64,000 nucleotides of DNA from positions 20,961,440-21,025,439 of the forward strand of contig CM064506.1 in NCBI GenBank assembly GCA_032716605.1, in the 5' to 3' direction. This document shows, in pieces, positions 33,195-44,018 of this stretch. Both the position numbers and the translations under genes were made by a program. The stretch's first letter is position 1; each line of letters opens with the position of its first letter. Source of the stretch: Paralithodes platypus (lineage: Eukaryota; Arthropoda; Malacostraca; Decapoda; Lithodidae). The notes under the pieces are model-generated. The model was not told the origin of the DNA. It did not search any database and saw nothing but the letters and a program-made list of their open reading frames with translations.

Positions 33195-33600
33195 GATAGA
33201 CAGACATATAGATAGATAGATAGATAGATATAGGCATGGATAGATAGATAGATAGATAGATACTTAATTGGATAGAACCATAGTTAGATAAATAGACATG
33301 GTTAGATAGATATTTGCATACATAGAAACATAGGTTGATAGATAGATTAATAGTTGGATGAATAAATAGATAAAACATATTGGTAGACAGATAAATAGTT
33401 GGATAGATAGATACATTATTTATTGAATGAATAATTAAATTATCACTGCTTATAAGTTGTATTTGTATCTATATTCAATCTAGTTTCTGAAACCAATGTA
33501 AAATATCCAAGAAATGTTGCTAGAATGTTTTTTTAGAAAATTTATGACAAAACTGTTGTGTGTAAACCATTTATGTTTGTCAAAGATGGTCTGTACCTGT
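32838..33600. repeat. Intron 7: (GATA)n and (TA)n microsatellites
   Basis: GATA-rich sequence covers most of 32,860-33,420, with TA runs at 32,947-32,987 and 33,145-33,172 and GA at 33,172-33,191. The first 80 bp after the donor repeat part of the exon end (TGGACCAGATCAGTAATGGC and GGTCAGTCATTCATAGATAG at 32,895-32,935 against 32,818-32,855). Confidence 0.85.
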
Positions 33601-33792
33601 TCCAAATAAGCAGTCCAGAAATCGTGAACCCTAACCTCTTTAACTCAAAAATTGGCTAGAGCATATGGGTTGTGAATTTCCACACCTATTCTCTGGCTGA
33701 CTCTCCCCAAATGGTAGAAATATTTTCTCGATTACTCTAGTTGTTTGCGAGTTATAGAGATTAGTGTTCGAGAGTTTTGGTCTAATTATTAA
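33601..33792. mobile_element. Family G repeat copy
   Basis: GTGAACCCTAACCTCTTTAA, AATTTCCACACCTATTC and GAGTTTTGGTCTAATTATT are shared in the same order with 63,108-63,300; one arm is related to 42,020-42,200. Confidence 0.6.
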
Positions 33793-33925
33793 CTGTCTTG
33801 ATGATGTAATGGTTAGTGTTTAAGATCTGTACGTGGTAACCCAGGTTCAAATCCCGGTAGGAATTAGAATCACATGCTCTCATTAATTTCATTGGGTGGT
33901 GTTTGGTGTTGGAGTGAAATAAATA
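33793..33925 (+). mobile_element. tRNA-derived SINE
   Basis: TGATGTAATGGTTAGTG (A-box region), then CAGGTTCAAATCCCGGTAGG (B-box region, 33,842-33,861), then CATTAATTTCATTGGG. Same family as at 12,474, 51,905 and 55,092. It lies 50 bp before the final exon. Confidence 0.65.
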
Positions 33926-33972
33926 AATTAGATTATAATGAATGAACTATAGTAATCACTGTTTTACCCCAG

Positions 33973-34823
33973 ACAGTATGCTCACCAACCGCCTCAGCGC
34001 CCGGGGACGTGGTTCGGTTCAGTCTACGGTGCCACGTCCTGTCCAGGCGACCCTCACAGGAGGACCCCATTCCGATACTAGGGCTGCCGGAGACCTTGGT
34101 GCCGGAGTTCTCGCAGGAGGACCTAGACGCCTGGGTCAGTATATTCTGAATCAACAAGAACCAAGTTTGAGTAAAGAACAAAACATGTATTCTGAAAATG
34201 AGGCACAAATGCTCCCTAGGGATTGCAATTTGTATCTTAGAAATGATCAAAACATGCTGAGTAGGGAGCGTACTTTGTTTCCTGAAAAGCCGAGCGACGA
34301 ACATAGCCTGTATGCTGAGCATGATCTGGAGATGCTGAGCGCAGTACAGAGTGGTCCGTTTACACAAAACTCTCAGCTACAGAGTATGGATCAAAGTGAT
34401 TTCCAAGTTCAATATGCTAAGGATCCACCAGCAATTTCGGAAATACAGATAATTAGATTTGCACCTGATTACATTGAAGGTAATGAGAGTTTGAGTGTCT
34501 ACGATTCTATGAGAGGAAGTGAGCATTCTCAAGAAAAAGAATTCCTGCTCAAGTCTCCCGAGTCAGCGTATTGCACGGGCTATCAATCAGGCTGCACCTC
34601 AGTTTCCAGTTATATTTCACTGTCATCTCCAACTGTCTCTTCTACTCATTCCAATCCAGTGTCCCTGCATCTGGTTTTCTCACCTAGTCAGACGCCACCG
34701 CACCTGTCCTCTCCGGTGTCATCATCTTCACCTTACATTTCCTCTCCTTCATCCCTTCTCTCCTCCCCGCAGTCCTCATGTCCCTCCGTCTTACATCTCT
34801 TTCCAACACATCAAGGCACCTGA
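33973..34823 (+). CDS. GLIS1/3-like: GLIS-like zinc-finger protein, last exon
   Basis: Acceptor TTTTACCCCAG| at 33,972; the exon completes an Asp codon (G|AC) and is open for 283 codons to TGA at 34,821-34,823. The C-terminus has an acidic/Asn-Gln-rich half (LPRDCNLYLRNDQ, SLYAEHDLEML) and a Ser/Pro-rich half, as expected of a transactivation region. No conserved domain is visible. A second frame (phase 0 at 33,973) is also open for 58 codons, ends FSQEDLDAWVSIF and stops at 34,147-34,149. The long open frame supports the first reading, but both are plausible. Confidence 0.75.
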
Positions 34824-35894
34824 ATGGATATAAGTAGGTCAGTTTATCATTAACGAAAATTGGTTGGTCAATTCCTGTACTTAACTTCATGGTGCTCTAA
34901 TATAAACACCAAATGAGGAAGAGCACTTTATTGACAACGTTTCGCAGATAGCTTCTCCAGGTCATGGTGCTTGCACTGACCAGGAAACATTCATTGACAA
35001 ATCAGATAGCAACACTTCAAGTATTGCAAGGTAAATGCTGTTGGAACATATTGCTCCCAACCATAATATATCGTAGAAAGTTATATTAATATGTGTTGGG
35101 GTATTTTTGCCTTTTTCTAGTCTCAAATAGCAAGGTAACTCTGGAACAGTTACCTTTGCCAGTTCTTTTTTTGGATTCTAAGCATCTCGTTTGCAAAGCT
35201 GCTCAGTGTAAGCTATTTTTGTATTACGTACTGTATTTATGTGTATCACTGGGCATAATACTTGATGCAGAGATGCAACGCATCAAGCATTTTTCTATTT
35301 ATAAGATATGGTGGTTACAAAGCTGTAGGCTATATCTACTGTAAGTATTTTTCACTGAAGAACTCTTGAACTGTACACAATTAAATGCACCCTGGTTTAA
35401 TTTGTTGAATTCCGATAGCAAGACTTGTTAATTTCGTCCAATAGATACAATTTGTTTTGATAGCTCATTCCATTAAATTTTGATACTGTATCTGAGCTAA
35501 TTCAAATTAGTATGACATTCCCATTCTAGAAGGTATAAATATCTAAAGGACATGCACAATTAATTGTGATCCCATAATTATTAATAACACACAAACAATT
35601 ATATCAATATGTGGAATGTACAAATGTTCATGTAATAAACACAGTTATTAACCTAGGATTATTTATACAATCATCGAAAATTATTATACAATTGCTCATT
35701 ATTAAGACATAATTATTATACCAGGAGTACTGCCAATATTCTAACTAAGGTGCTATTATCATATAGTTATAGCTATGCTGTCTTTCAATAAGTTTGTCGA
35801 CTTTTATTTTATGGATACATACAGTGTCTGCTGCTGAGCAGCTTGTCATTTTTTTGGAAACCGTCTGAGAGCCAGATGTACAGTCACTCAGAAA
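34824..35894 (+). other. Probable 3'UTR and downstream flank of the GLIS-like gene
   Basis: AT-rich, no gene. A family J fragment (GAGGAAGAGCACTTTATTGA, CAACGTTTCGCAGATAGCTT) lies at 34,893-34,965. A canonical AATAAA at 35,634-35,639 is a candidate polyadenylation signal, though others may exist. Confidence 0.35.
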
Positions 35895-36345
35895 AATATC
35901 TGGTCCTCGCCTATTTCTAATTATGGGGAGGCAGACCGTTTATCTGGACCCCCTTCTCCCTAATGTTTAGCCCCACTAGTTTTGAGATTATAAGACGTTC
36001 GGCCCATTAGTTTGGCGATATTAACACCTTTCGCCCCATTTTCTTGTCAATTTTAAGACTTTTTGTGCAATTTTAAGAGGAACCGGCCTTTGGCCGGGAC
36101 ATTTTTTCTACCGAAAAAATTACAAATTTATCCTGAAGGGGGGTCTAGGGGGTGTTTTTCTAAGCTTGATGGAGGTCTAGGGAGGAAACTAAACAAATAT
36201 ATGAATAAATTAATTAATAGACCAAACAAACGGCCAGCCTCCCCTTAATTAAGGAAGCATATCTCCGGGAACGAATTTATGGATAATTGTCTATACATCA
36301 ACTACAAAACTCTATATACTATTTATTGAAAAGCAAGTTCCTTCT
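35895..36345. mobile_element. Foldback element split by a family B copy
   Basis: The left flank CCTATTTCTAATTA and right flank AAGGAAGCATATCTCCGGGA, CATCAACTACAAAACTCTAT are contiguous in the related element at 7,935-8,030. Between them, 35,921-36,248 is a family B element (GGGGAGGCAGACCGTT to AACGGCCAGCCTCCCCTTAA) lacking the core region because of a deletion near 36,067. The nesting gives relative age. Confidence 0.7.
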
Positions 36346-36516
36346 AGCCATCGATCCAGCTATGACTTATGGCCCAAAGAAACAGAAAAGCATAAGGGTC
36401 CACGAGTTTTTGTTGAGTGACTGTACGATTCATCAGACCTATTACTTTTTTGTCTTGGGGGGGGGGGGGGGAGGGGGGGGGGATTAATTTCATTGTCTTG
36501 TGCTAGTAGCATTCTC
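36346..36516. other. Spacer with a 20+ bp G run
   Basis: A G-rich homopolymer lies at 36,457-36,481. No gene is seen. Confidence 0.6.
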
Positions 36517-36888
36517 ATAAAGGGGAGGCAGACCGTTTTTCTGGACCCCCTTCTGCCTAATGTTTAGTCCCACTAGTTTTGATATAATAAGACGTTCGGC
36601 CCATTAATTTGGCGATTTTAACGCCTTTCGCCCCATTTCGTTGTCAATTTTAAGACCTTTCGTGCCATTTAGGTGGCGATTTTTTCCTGGCGAGCGATAG
36701 CGAGTCTGCAATTTTAAGAGGAATCGGCCTTCGGCCGGGACATTTTTCTACCGAAAAATTTACAAATGTATATTGAAGGGGGGTCTAGGGGGTGTTTTTC
36801 TAAGTTTGATGGAGGTCTAGGGAGGAAACTAAATTTGTTTATGCATAAATGAATTAATAGACCAAACAAACGGCCAGTCTCCCCTTAA
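36517..36888 (+). mobile_element. Family B element, near full length
   Basis: Ends ATAAAGGGGAGGCAGACCG (left TTAA mutated) and GGCCAGTCTCCCCTTAA. It contains GGCGAGCGATAGCGAGTCTG, CGGCCTTCGGCCGGGACATT and TTTTTCTACCGAAAAATTTA. A good reference copy. Confidence 0.85.
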
Positions 36889-36993
36889 TGCAACAATTGA
36901 ATGGATCCAACGTAGGTTATAGATTTTTTTTATACGAGTAATTTTGAACCAGACGTTAAAAGTTCTGGTAATAATGTTCGATGTTTTGGTTGT

Positions 36994-36999
<6 letters not shown>

Positions 37000-37030
<31 letters not shown>

Positions 37031-37032
37031 CA
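37000..37032. repeat. (TTG)n microsatellite
   Basis: About ten TTG units. Confidence 0.95.
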
Positions 37033-37068
37033 AGGCGCCTCTGTTCAAGTTCCCGGTCGCTAGGGCTT

Positions 37069-37420
37069 CTAAGGGGGACCACCTCGCTTTTGTTTTCTCT
37101 CCCTCTCTCTCTGGGTTATATCCATTCAGCCTACTGTTTTAAGACGTTTATCCCCATCCAGGAGTTGATTTTTTCCTAGCGAGCGATAGCGAGCCAGCGT
37201 ATTTATTAAACTGTTTTTGACAGCAGGGTAAATTCGTAAATTTTTCGACAGAAAAATTTCTCCGGCGAAGCCGGATTTCTCCATACAATGCTGGCTCGCT
37301 ATCGCTCGTCTGGAAGAAATCGACACCTGAATGGGGATAAACGTCTTAAAACAGTAAGCTGAATGGGGCCGAATGGATACAAGCCAGAGCAAGAGAGAAA
37401 AGGTAGGTCACCCCCCTTAA
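37069..37420. mobile_element. Family D palindromic MITE
   Basis: CTAAGGGGGACCACCTCGC at the left and GGTAGGTCACCCCCCTTAA at the right; cores AGCGAGCGATAGCGAGCCAG and GGCTCGCTATCGCTCGTCTG sit in inverted orientation. Confidence 0.8.
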
Positions 37421-37444
37421 AAATAAGAGTGACACGACAGTATA

Positions 37445-37560
37445 AAGGGAAGTTTATGTTTTGTTCCCTAGATCTCCATCAAGCTTAAAAAACTACCCCA
37501 ACATAAAAAACTAATTGGTCCTAAACATGAAAGAGAAGGGGGTCCAGAAATAACACCACC
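37445..37560 (-). mobile_element. Family B element with core deleted
   Basis: Only the terminal parts remain (TTCCCTAGATCTCCATCAAG; GAGAAGGGGGTCCAGAAATA); the central 200 bp is missing. Confidence 0.6.
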
Positions 37561-37577
37561 TTCAGTGAAAATCAAAA

Positions 37578-37792
37578 TTAACCCTTTCAATATCCGATGA
37601 CGTATTTATGTTCTGTTGCCTGGCTATTATTAGACGATTTGTCAGATTAGGGAGGGTATATGGAAGTCAAATGGGTTAATGGAGATAGTCTTTACCCTTA
37701 TATTTCCCACAGATCCTTCCTAAACTGTATAACATCGTCCAATGATAGCCAGCATGAATGGTCAAAATGCGTCATAATCTTGAAAGGGTCAA
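37578..37792. mobile_element. Family A palindromic MITE
   Basis: TTAACCCTTTCAATATCCG at the left; right end CTTGAAAGGGTCAA (TTAA mutated to TCAA). The mirrored interior is CAGATTAGGGAGGGTATATG and CAGATCCTTCCTAAACTG. Confidence 0.8.
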
Positions 37793-37828
37793 GCCAAATA
37801 CGCGTTGTGTTAAATATATTGTTAAATG

Positions 37829-38145
37829 TTAAGGGGGTAGTGCTTGGGTTTAGGACTATATATTTATTTATTTATTTATTTTTGAGTTTCCTCGCTAGAC
37901 CTCCATCAAGCTTAGAAAAACACCCTCTAGACCCCCTTTCAAGATAAATTTGTAAATTTCTCGGCCGAAGGCCGGTTCCTTTTAAAATTAGACCTAAAGG
38001 GCACGAAAGGTTATAATATTGAAGAAAACAAAATTAGGCGAAAACTCTTAAAATCGCCAAACTAACGGAACGAACGTCTTAAAACCTCAACACTAATAAC
38101 ATGAGGGAGAAGGGGGTCCAGAAAAAGCGAGTAGTACCCCATTAA
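37829..38145 (-). mobile_element. Family B element, reverse orientation, core lost
   Basis: TTAAGGGGGTAGTGCTTGGG at the left and GCGAGTAGTACCCCATTAA at the right. The TTCTCGGCCGAAGGCCGGTT hairpin is present, but the GCGAGCGATAGC core is deleted. TIR subtype GGGGTAGT(A/G)CTCG is shared with 60,018. Confidence 0.75.
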
Positions 38146-38713
38146 AAGCGCCGGAACAAAAGCAAGAGTACAAGCCTATTTATTTTTCGAACACAGAAAC
38201 ATGCTTACTGTAGATTAATTTACAGACACTTGCATTTATTTTGTAAATTGGATAATATTGATTCAAGTTTGACTACCCTTTGAAAAAATCCTCAACTCCT
38301 GACCATGACTAGTTTCAATATTAAGGCTAAGCATGAGGGAGAAGGGAGTCTAGAAAAAACACCCCCTTGAAACGAATACAAGGAAATTTAGCCCACAGAA
38401 CAAAAAAGGAACACATAAGTTAAATTTAGCAATTGTAGGGCAGGAGGCTAGGAATCCTCCTCCCCTTGTAAAATTCTCCTTCTCAACGAGACAGAGAAAG
38501 AGGCGAGGGAACACAAAACTGGTCCCGGACCCTAAGAATTGGAATTTAAAAGGTTTCTGTTCGGGCTCTGTCTCAAGTCGGCCACCCCCAGCAATGGGGT
38601 ATGTGCCTTAGTATATACATACATACATACACATACATCATGACTTCCACTATGATAAACTTGGCTTTGTTGACGAAGCCAAGTTTGTCAATGCAATCGA
38701 TCAATTCTTCGGT
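38146..38713. other. Intergenic, small family B fragment only
   Basis: A 60-bp B end (AAGCATGAGGGAGAAGGGAG) lies at 38,330-38,390. The rest is unclassified and non-coding. AAACTTGGC...GCCAAGTTT near 38,657-38,690 forms a short hairpin. Confidence 0.45.
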
Positions 38714-38946
38714 TGAGGGCAATAGGTACAGTTGCCCACAGATGTTCTGTTCCTCGCTGTGAGTTTGTACATAGAAATATAATGTTTATCTTTGTATTAA
38801 AAGAGTAGTATCTTGTGCAGTGGTTAACTCATCTGATTAGTCAACTGATAATTAAAAAAAACCCACACTCGCAATTCATACATACTATTTTACTTTCATA
38901 CATAAGATCACGACGAGGAACAGAACTTATGTGGCCAACTATACCT
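38714..38946. mobile_element. Family F foldback MITE, compact copy
   Basis: AGGTACAGTTGCCCACAGAT and CTGTTCCTCGCTGTGAG at the left; TAAGATCACGACGAGGAACA and TTATGTGGCCAACTATACCT at the right. About 230 bp. Confidence 0.8.
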
Positions 38947-39235
38947 ACCTAGATTTTGTACCTTCTATACCTTTTTAAAATATATTGACAGCATAAATCT
39001 TGGGATATAATGCAATATTGATTGGTTATTATTACTTTGAATGGAACAACGATATTAATTAATTAATGCCTATGGTTCCCTAAGATTACATCATTAATAT
39101 GAAAGCATTTATGTAGCTAATACTTAATTATCTAATTATATAATGCTCTCATTAGTATTGATAGTTATTTATATATTTATTATCATTGTTATTAATACTA
39201 TTATTGATAGTATATGTATTTGATTAGTTAAGTGT
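38947..39235. other. AT-rich intergenic sequence
   Basis: TAAT/ATTA-rich, no gene or repeat family recognised. Confidence 0.5.
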
Positions 39236-39571
39236 TTAAGGGGAGATTTCCACCTGGAGGATTTTTTTCTGGACCCCTTTCTCCCTCATGTTTAGCCCCA
39301 TTGCTTTTGAGATTTTAAGACGTTCGCCCCATTAGTTTGGCGATTTTAAGAACTTTCACCCAATTTATGTCACTTTTAAGACCTTTCGTCCCATTTAGGT
39401 GTCGATTTTTTCCTGGTAGGCGATAGCGAGCCTGCAATTTAAGAGGAATCGGCCTTCGGCCGGGATATTTTTCTACCGAATTTTTTTAAAATTTATCTTG
39501 AAAGGGGGTCAAGGGGGTGTAATTTCAAGCTTGATGGAAGTCTAGGAAACACACTAAAAACCTCCCCTTAA
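39236..39571 (+). mobile_element. Family B element
   Basis: TTAA at 39,236-39,239 and 39,568-39,571; GGGGAGATTTCCACCTGGAG left end; CGGCCTTCGGCCGGGATATT hairpin; core GGTAGGCGATAGCGAGCCTG diverged by one base. Confidence 0.85.
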
Positions 39572-39602
39572 AATGAGTTGGAACAAAGGTATTCTATACA
39601 TA

Positions 39603-39800
39603 CTCTGTTTCTTTCAGCTGACGGTAAATTGAATCCCTTAGCAGCTAATTTATTGATATATAATGTTAGAATATGAAACTACTATGTGTCTGCATCATAT
39701 CAAGACCAAGTTTATATAAGTAGCACCATATGTCACTACAAAACTAAGACATCTTGATGGGAACTTGACAATTTACCGTCAGATGAAAAGAACTAGACTA
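39603..39800. mobile_element. Family E foldback MITE, complete
   Basis: GTTTCTTTCAGCTGACGGTA at the left and TTTACCGTCAGATGAAAAGA at the right are inverted; GAACTTGACAATTTACCG mirrors GGTAAATTG. About 200 bp. Confidence 0.75.
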
Positions 39801-40079
39801 TAATTCGAGTGATTTCGGTGCAATTGGTATCCTATATTTTGTAAATCCTGTATTTGATAGTGTTTGCATTTATTACAAACAATATATACGGTATTTTTAA
39901 GAACATTTTGTAAATATTTTTCATATTAGGAACACATTATTTATTTTCAATACTTTGAGTGTTCAAGATTATATAAGAATAAAATACAGCTCAAACATTA
40001 AGCAAAAATATCCTGCATTATTATTTCAACCCATTCCTAATTATTTCGTATGAGGTGTGAAATTAACGCCTTGAGGGGG

Positions 40080-40116
<37 letters not shown>

Positions 40117-40499
40117 AGGTTGCCCAGGAAAAGACTCAGATACCAAGGACTATAATGGGGGTCCCCAGTAAGATTCCCAGGTCCCACATCTCCCGGACCC
40201 CAGATGATTTTGAAAATTTAATTTTCATTATGGCAAATTGGAAAGGGGCACAATTAATCAACGCATATATTTCGAATCCTTACGCCAAGGGGAGCCCACT
40301 GGTTGGCCAATGAGGCAAAATTGATTTTGGCCCATAGCTTAGAATACAGGAACATTTGAAATGCCAAAATCGCTCTATTTCCAGCCATTTTGAGACAGGG
40401 TCCAACACGATTTTCCTAAAGGCCCGATTATAATTGTGATGATTTTAATGGATCCAGAGGCTTGCACTGTAATTGGGGATAATTAGTTGGGTGAATTCC
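39801..40499. other. Intergenic, no gene; A run at 40,080-40,113
   Basis: An A run of about 34 bases is followed by sequence of unknown origin. It may mark the poly-A tail of a plus-strand retroposon, but no body is recognised. Confidence 0.4.
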
Positions 40500-40734
40500 A
40501 TTCATTATTTCCTAGTCTATGTTTTCTAAATTTTTTGAACAGCTGCCATGGGCACATTTAAAAATAAAATAAAAAGCCATATACCATTGGAATCGCAACG
40601 GCGTGAAAAATGAAAAATATACCCCTAATAACTTGAATATCCACAATGTCCCAAACAGTGTCAAAAGAACTGGGAGCACGTCCCGTCTTTGAACCAAAAA
40701 ATATTGCAAGGCGAGTTCAAATCGAAGGGGACCC

Positions 40735-41240
40735 TAGGCAACAGGAATCGCATTCTGTCCCGTTTTGTACAACTGCAACATGAGGAATGCCTTCTCGATA
40801 TTGCTTATGAATCCGTACGGCTTTCTGCGAAACCGCAACATCACTTTCGCCACGTTTGGGACTAAAGAGGGTTCTGTATATAAATAATCTTTCATATGGT
40901 TGTTGGTGACCTGGCTAAACAATCAAACACGACCCTAATAGGAGTAGTCTTTCTGTCGCATTTGACATGTGCAAGATAATGTGTTGGCAATTCGGTTATG
41001 ATTTCCTCATCGGTTGATTCGATAAACTTGCGATCTACCCAATATCTAATGACACCGGCATATTGTCGACAATACTCCGGTTGTGTGATATATTTCTTCT
41101 GCAGGCCACGTACTCTACCTATTGCAAGACTAATTATTTGGAAAGTTACTCCTGTCATGCACCACGGCAATCGGTCACCGTATTGGCTTTCTTTGGGTAC
41201 ATGGATACGGCTTCGTCACATCTCAAAGTATCTCTAGCCT
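40735..41240 (-). pseudogene. BEL/Pao-type LTR retrotransposon RT remnant
   Basis: On the minus strand, LAIGRVRGLQKKY, WVDRKFIE, THYLAHVKCDRKTTPIRVVF and then, after a frameshift near 40,910, PSLVPNVAKVMLRFRRK and GFISNIEKAFLMLQL match the start of the BEL/Pao reverse transcriptase domain in order (HYLPHH..., R(V/I)V(F/Y)D, GP.L.P.I..VLLRFR, DIEKAFL). It breaks off before the polymerase YVDD motif. The element is frameshifted and dead. No LTRs are identified. Confidence 0.75.
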
Positions 41241-41640
41241 CCGCGTTGATCTCACCTGGCATTGTAGCTGGGTTGTTCACATCTCACAATTTGTTTAGGT
41301 CATTACTTCATGGTTCACTCTCTGTCTGTATATAGTCACTTATTGAATTGACTGCAACTTCTAACACTATCACGATTTCTATATTAGTAATGGGTACCTG
41401 ATCTTTGTACAACCCACTGCTTACATAACCAAATATGGTAGGTAAAAGTGCTATAGTGCCCACCCTTCTTTATACTGGTTGCACAAGGTCATAGTAATAA
41501 TCAGCAACAATCAACATGTCAAGCTTAACAGTACTGCCTACAAATAATTTGACTAGCTTCTACCCTGATTCCTACAATATATTAACTACACCCTTGATGC
41601 CCTTAGCTACCACTACAGTACTGCCTTTATTGAGGAGTTT
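41241..41640 (-). pseudogene. Probable decayed BEL/Pao middle region
   Basis: It lies between the protease-like and RT-like remnants on the same strand. Many stops are present and I recognise no motif, so the assignment is by position only. Confidence 0.35.
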
Positions 41641-41828
41641 CTATCTAGTGTTGCCAATTTAGTTACTTTCCCGCTAGATCTAGAGGCACATTTTTATATC
41701 TAGCGACATGAATTCTAGCGATATTCTGCAGAATTGACCCATTGTAGCCACAAACTGTAGAGATTGTGGCATTATTCTAGCTATTTTCGGCATTTATTTA
41801 GTATCTAGCGGACTTGATTTAGTAACCC
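41641..41828. mobile_element. Family I foldback inserted in the BEL/Pao remnant
   Basis: TTGCCAATTTAGTTACTTTC, GATTGTGGCATTATTCTAGC and TATCTAGCGGACTTGATTTA are shared with 63,640-63,815. The ends (AATTTAGTTAC / TTTAGTAACC) suggest inverted termini. Non-coding. Confidence 0.55.
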
Positions 41829-42000
41829 TATTCCTATCCCTATCCTTGTACTGCAGGGGGACTACCTCATACACCTGTTCGTGCTGGGCTTCCGCAAACC
41901 ATTGCAGCTTCAATGTTTCTCTTCCCGATGCAACATAATGTACTGACGGTAGAGAGGACCGCAATACAAAAGGGCGTTGGGAACACTGATCTAGCAATGC
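41829..42000 (-). pseudogene. BEL/Pao retropepsin-like remnant
   Basis: The minus-strand peptide LDQCSQRPFVLRS resembles the DQGSQR..(V/I) active-site region of BEL/Pao aspartic proteases, followed by LKLQWFAEA and EVVPL. The element is interrupted downstream by family I. Confidence 0.5.
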
Positions 42001-42014
42001 ACGTATATGGTATA

Positions 42015-42205
42015 GGTAGTGCCAGCAAACTTGACAATAATCTTGACCCTTAACTTCTTATAACTCGAAATTAATTAATACAATTGGGTTAACGTTTTTA
42101 CCATTTGGGAAGTGTCCACCAGGAAATAGGTGTGGATATTTACAACCAGTTTGCTCTAGGCCATTTTGAGTTACAGAGAGGATAGGAGTCAAGATAATTG
42201 TCAAG
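42015..42205. mobile_element. Family G foldback MITE
   Basis: TCTTGACCCTTAACTTCTTA at the left pairs with the inverted AGAGAGGATAGGAGTCAAGA on the right. The interior has GGAAATAGGTGTGGATATTT, the reverse of the AATTTCCACACCTATTC motif at 33,680. Confidence 0.6.
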
Positions 42206-42595
42206 TTCGTTGGTGCTACTTATAGTATCCTTGACTACTGTTTACTGACATCAGGATTGTGGGTAAAACCACTCTCTTGCTCTGGCGCTACAGGCAACAT
42301 CGTGGAGTCAGGGTGCCAAACGAAAGCCCAGTCCATTAGTTTTAGTCATTAATATTGTACAAGTAAGGATGAAATTATGGTTTATAGTTTAAATTATGTC
42401 TTTGGAAGTGATAAAATGGCCCAAACAATGCCACTTTATGTTAATTTTCTTGTATTCCTTCTCATATGCATTCAAGTTTTCCTACAAAATAGCTCCGGTT
42501 TGACACCCTGCATGGAGGCAGGTGCAGGTTCAGGTGTGGCGACAGTGTTATGATTCGCCAGTTCTCTTGCTAACCTACACACACATACATACATC
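42206..42595. other. Intergenic, unclassified
   Basis: No coding signal or repeat family recognised. Confidence 0.4.
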
Positions 42596-43313
42596 ATCAT
42601 CATCATCAGCCTGTGTTAGTCGACTGCAGGACAAAGGCCTCTCCCAAACGTGCCCACTCCAACCGGTCAGATGTTAGTCTGTTCCATCCTACCCCAGCAA
42701 ACTTTCGGATCTCATCCCTCCATCTAGGTCTCTGTCTACCCCTTCCTCTAGCTTCATCCCTAGGTTCCCATTCCGTTGCTCTAGTTGTCCATCTGTTATC
42801 ATCTCTTATATGACCTGCCCAGGACCATATCTTCTTCTTTATGGTACTGAGAATATCTTCTACTTTTGTGTGTTCTCTTATCAAAGAGGTTCTCTTCTTA
42901 TCTCTCCAAGTTATACATAACATTATCCTCTCCATTTCTCTTTGGGCACTCCTAAGTTTACGTTCTAGACACTTTGTTATACTCCAAGTTACTGATCCAT
43001 AAATTAGTACAGGGAGAACACATTGGTTGTATACTTTCCTTTTTAATGAAAGGGGTAACTTACTTTTCATAATGGAGCTCTGTTTACCATATGCACTCCA
43101 TCCCATGCCTATCCTTCGCTTGATTTCTCTAGAGTGATCTGGGTTTGCCTTTATAACCTGGCCTAGGTATATGTATTCTTCGACTGCTTCTATCATTTCA
43201 TCTTCTATCTTTATTTGTTGTGGTTGCACAAGGTTGTTAAATATAATCTTAGTTTTCTTTTGATTCATTTTCAGACCTATCTTAAGGCTTTTTCTGTTCA
43301 AATCTTCCATCAT
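42596..43313 (-). pseudogene. RTE-like LINE, C-terminal part of RT and 3' end
   Basis: A 235-codon minus frame includes YIYLGQVI, RRIGMGWSAYGK, CVLPVLIYGSVTW, REMERIMLCI and WAGHIRDDNRW, the C-terminal region of RTE-like reverse transcriptases. The element ends in (ATG)n/(TGTA)n on the minus strand (42,596-42,609), fitting the short-repeat 3' tails of this clade. It is joined to the upstream RT by a frame change. Confidence 0.85.
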
Positions 43314-44018
43314 TTGTTGTAACTCTTCTCCGAGCTGCTGAAAAGAACTATGTCATCAGCGAATCTGAGGTTGTTTAGGTATTCTCCGATAACATTTATT
43401 CCCTTATTGTCCCAGTCAAGATTCCTAAATATTTCTTCCTAGCATGCTGTGAACAGTTTTGGTGAAATTGTATCGCCCTGCCTTACCCCCTTCTTAATTG
43501 GTATGTTCTCACTTTCCTTGTGGAGCTTTATTGTTGCTGTTCCCTCATTATATATGTCCTCTAAAACCTGTATATAATTATCTTCTACTCCTTGTTTTCG
43601 AATCGCTCTCATTACAGCAGAAATTTCGTCCGAGTCAAATGCCTTTTCGTAATCTATAAATGCCATACACAATTTGTTTTTTTAATTCATCTGTTGAGTA
43701 TCCACTTCGGAAACCTGCTTGTTCTCTTGGCTGATTTTAATCTAGTTTTCTACCTATCCGGTTGGTGACGATTTTAGTGAATAGGTTATACAAAACTGAA
43801 AGCAAGCTAATTGGTCGATAGTTTTTCAGGTCTTTAGCATCTCCTTTTTTTGTGAATGAGAATAATGGAGGCATTTTTCCAGGCTTTAGGAACCTTTCGA
43901 CATTGCAAACATTTTGTGTAAAGTTTGGCTAGTTTGTTTAGTGCGATGTCGCCTGCATCTTTGATTTGGTCAATAGTAAGATTGTCGTCACCACTTGCTT
44001 TACCTCTCTTTGCGTCTC
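43314..44018 (-). pseudogene. RTE-like LINE reverse transcriptase core
   Basis: In broken minus-strand frames: [34 protein letters not shown], then FIDYEKAFDS, GVRQGDTISPKLFT, and the catalytic FADD box at 43,352-43,363 (L-R-FADD-I-V-L). Stops and frameshifts near 43,835, 43,675 and 43,440 make the protein non-functional. Confidence 0.85.
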
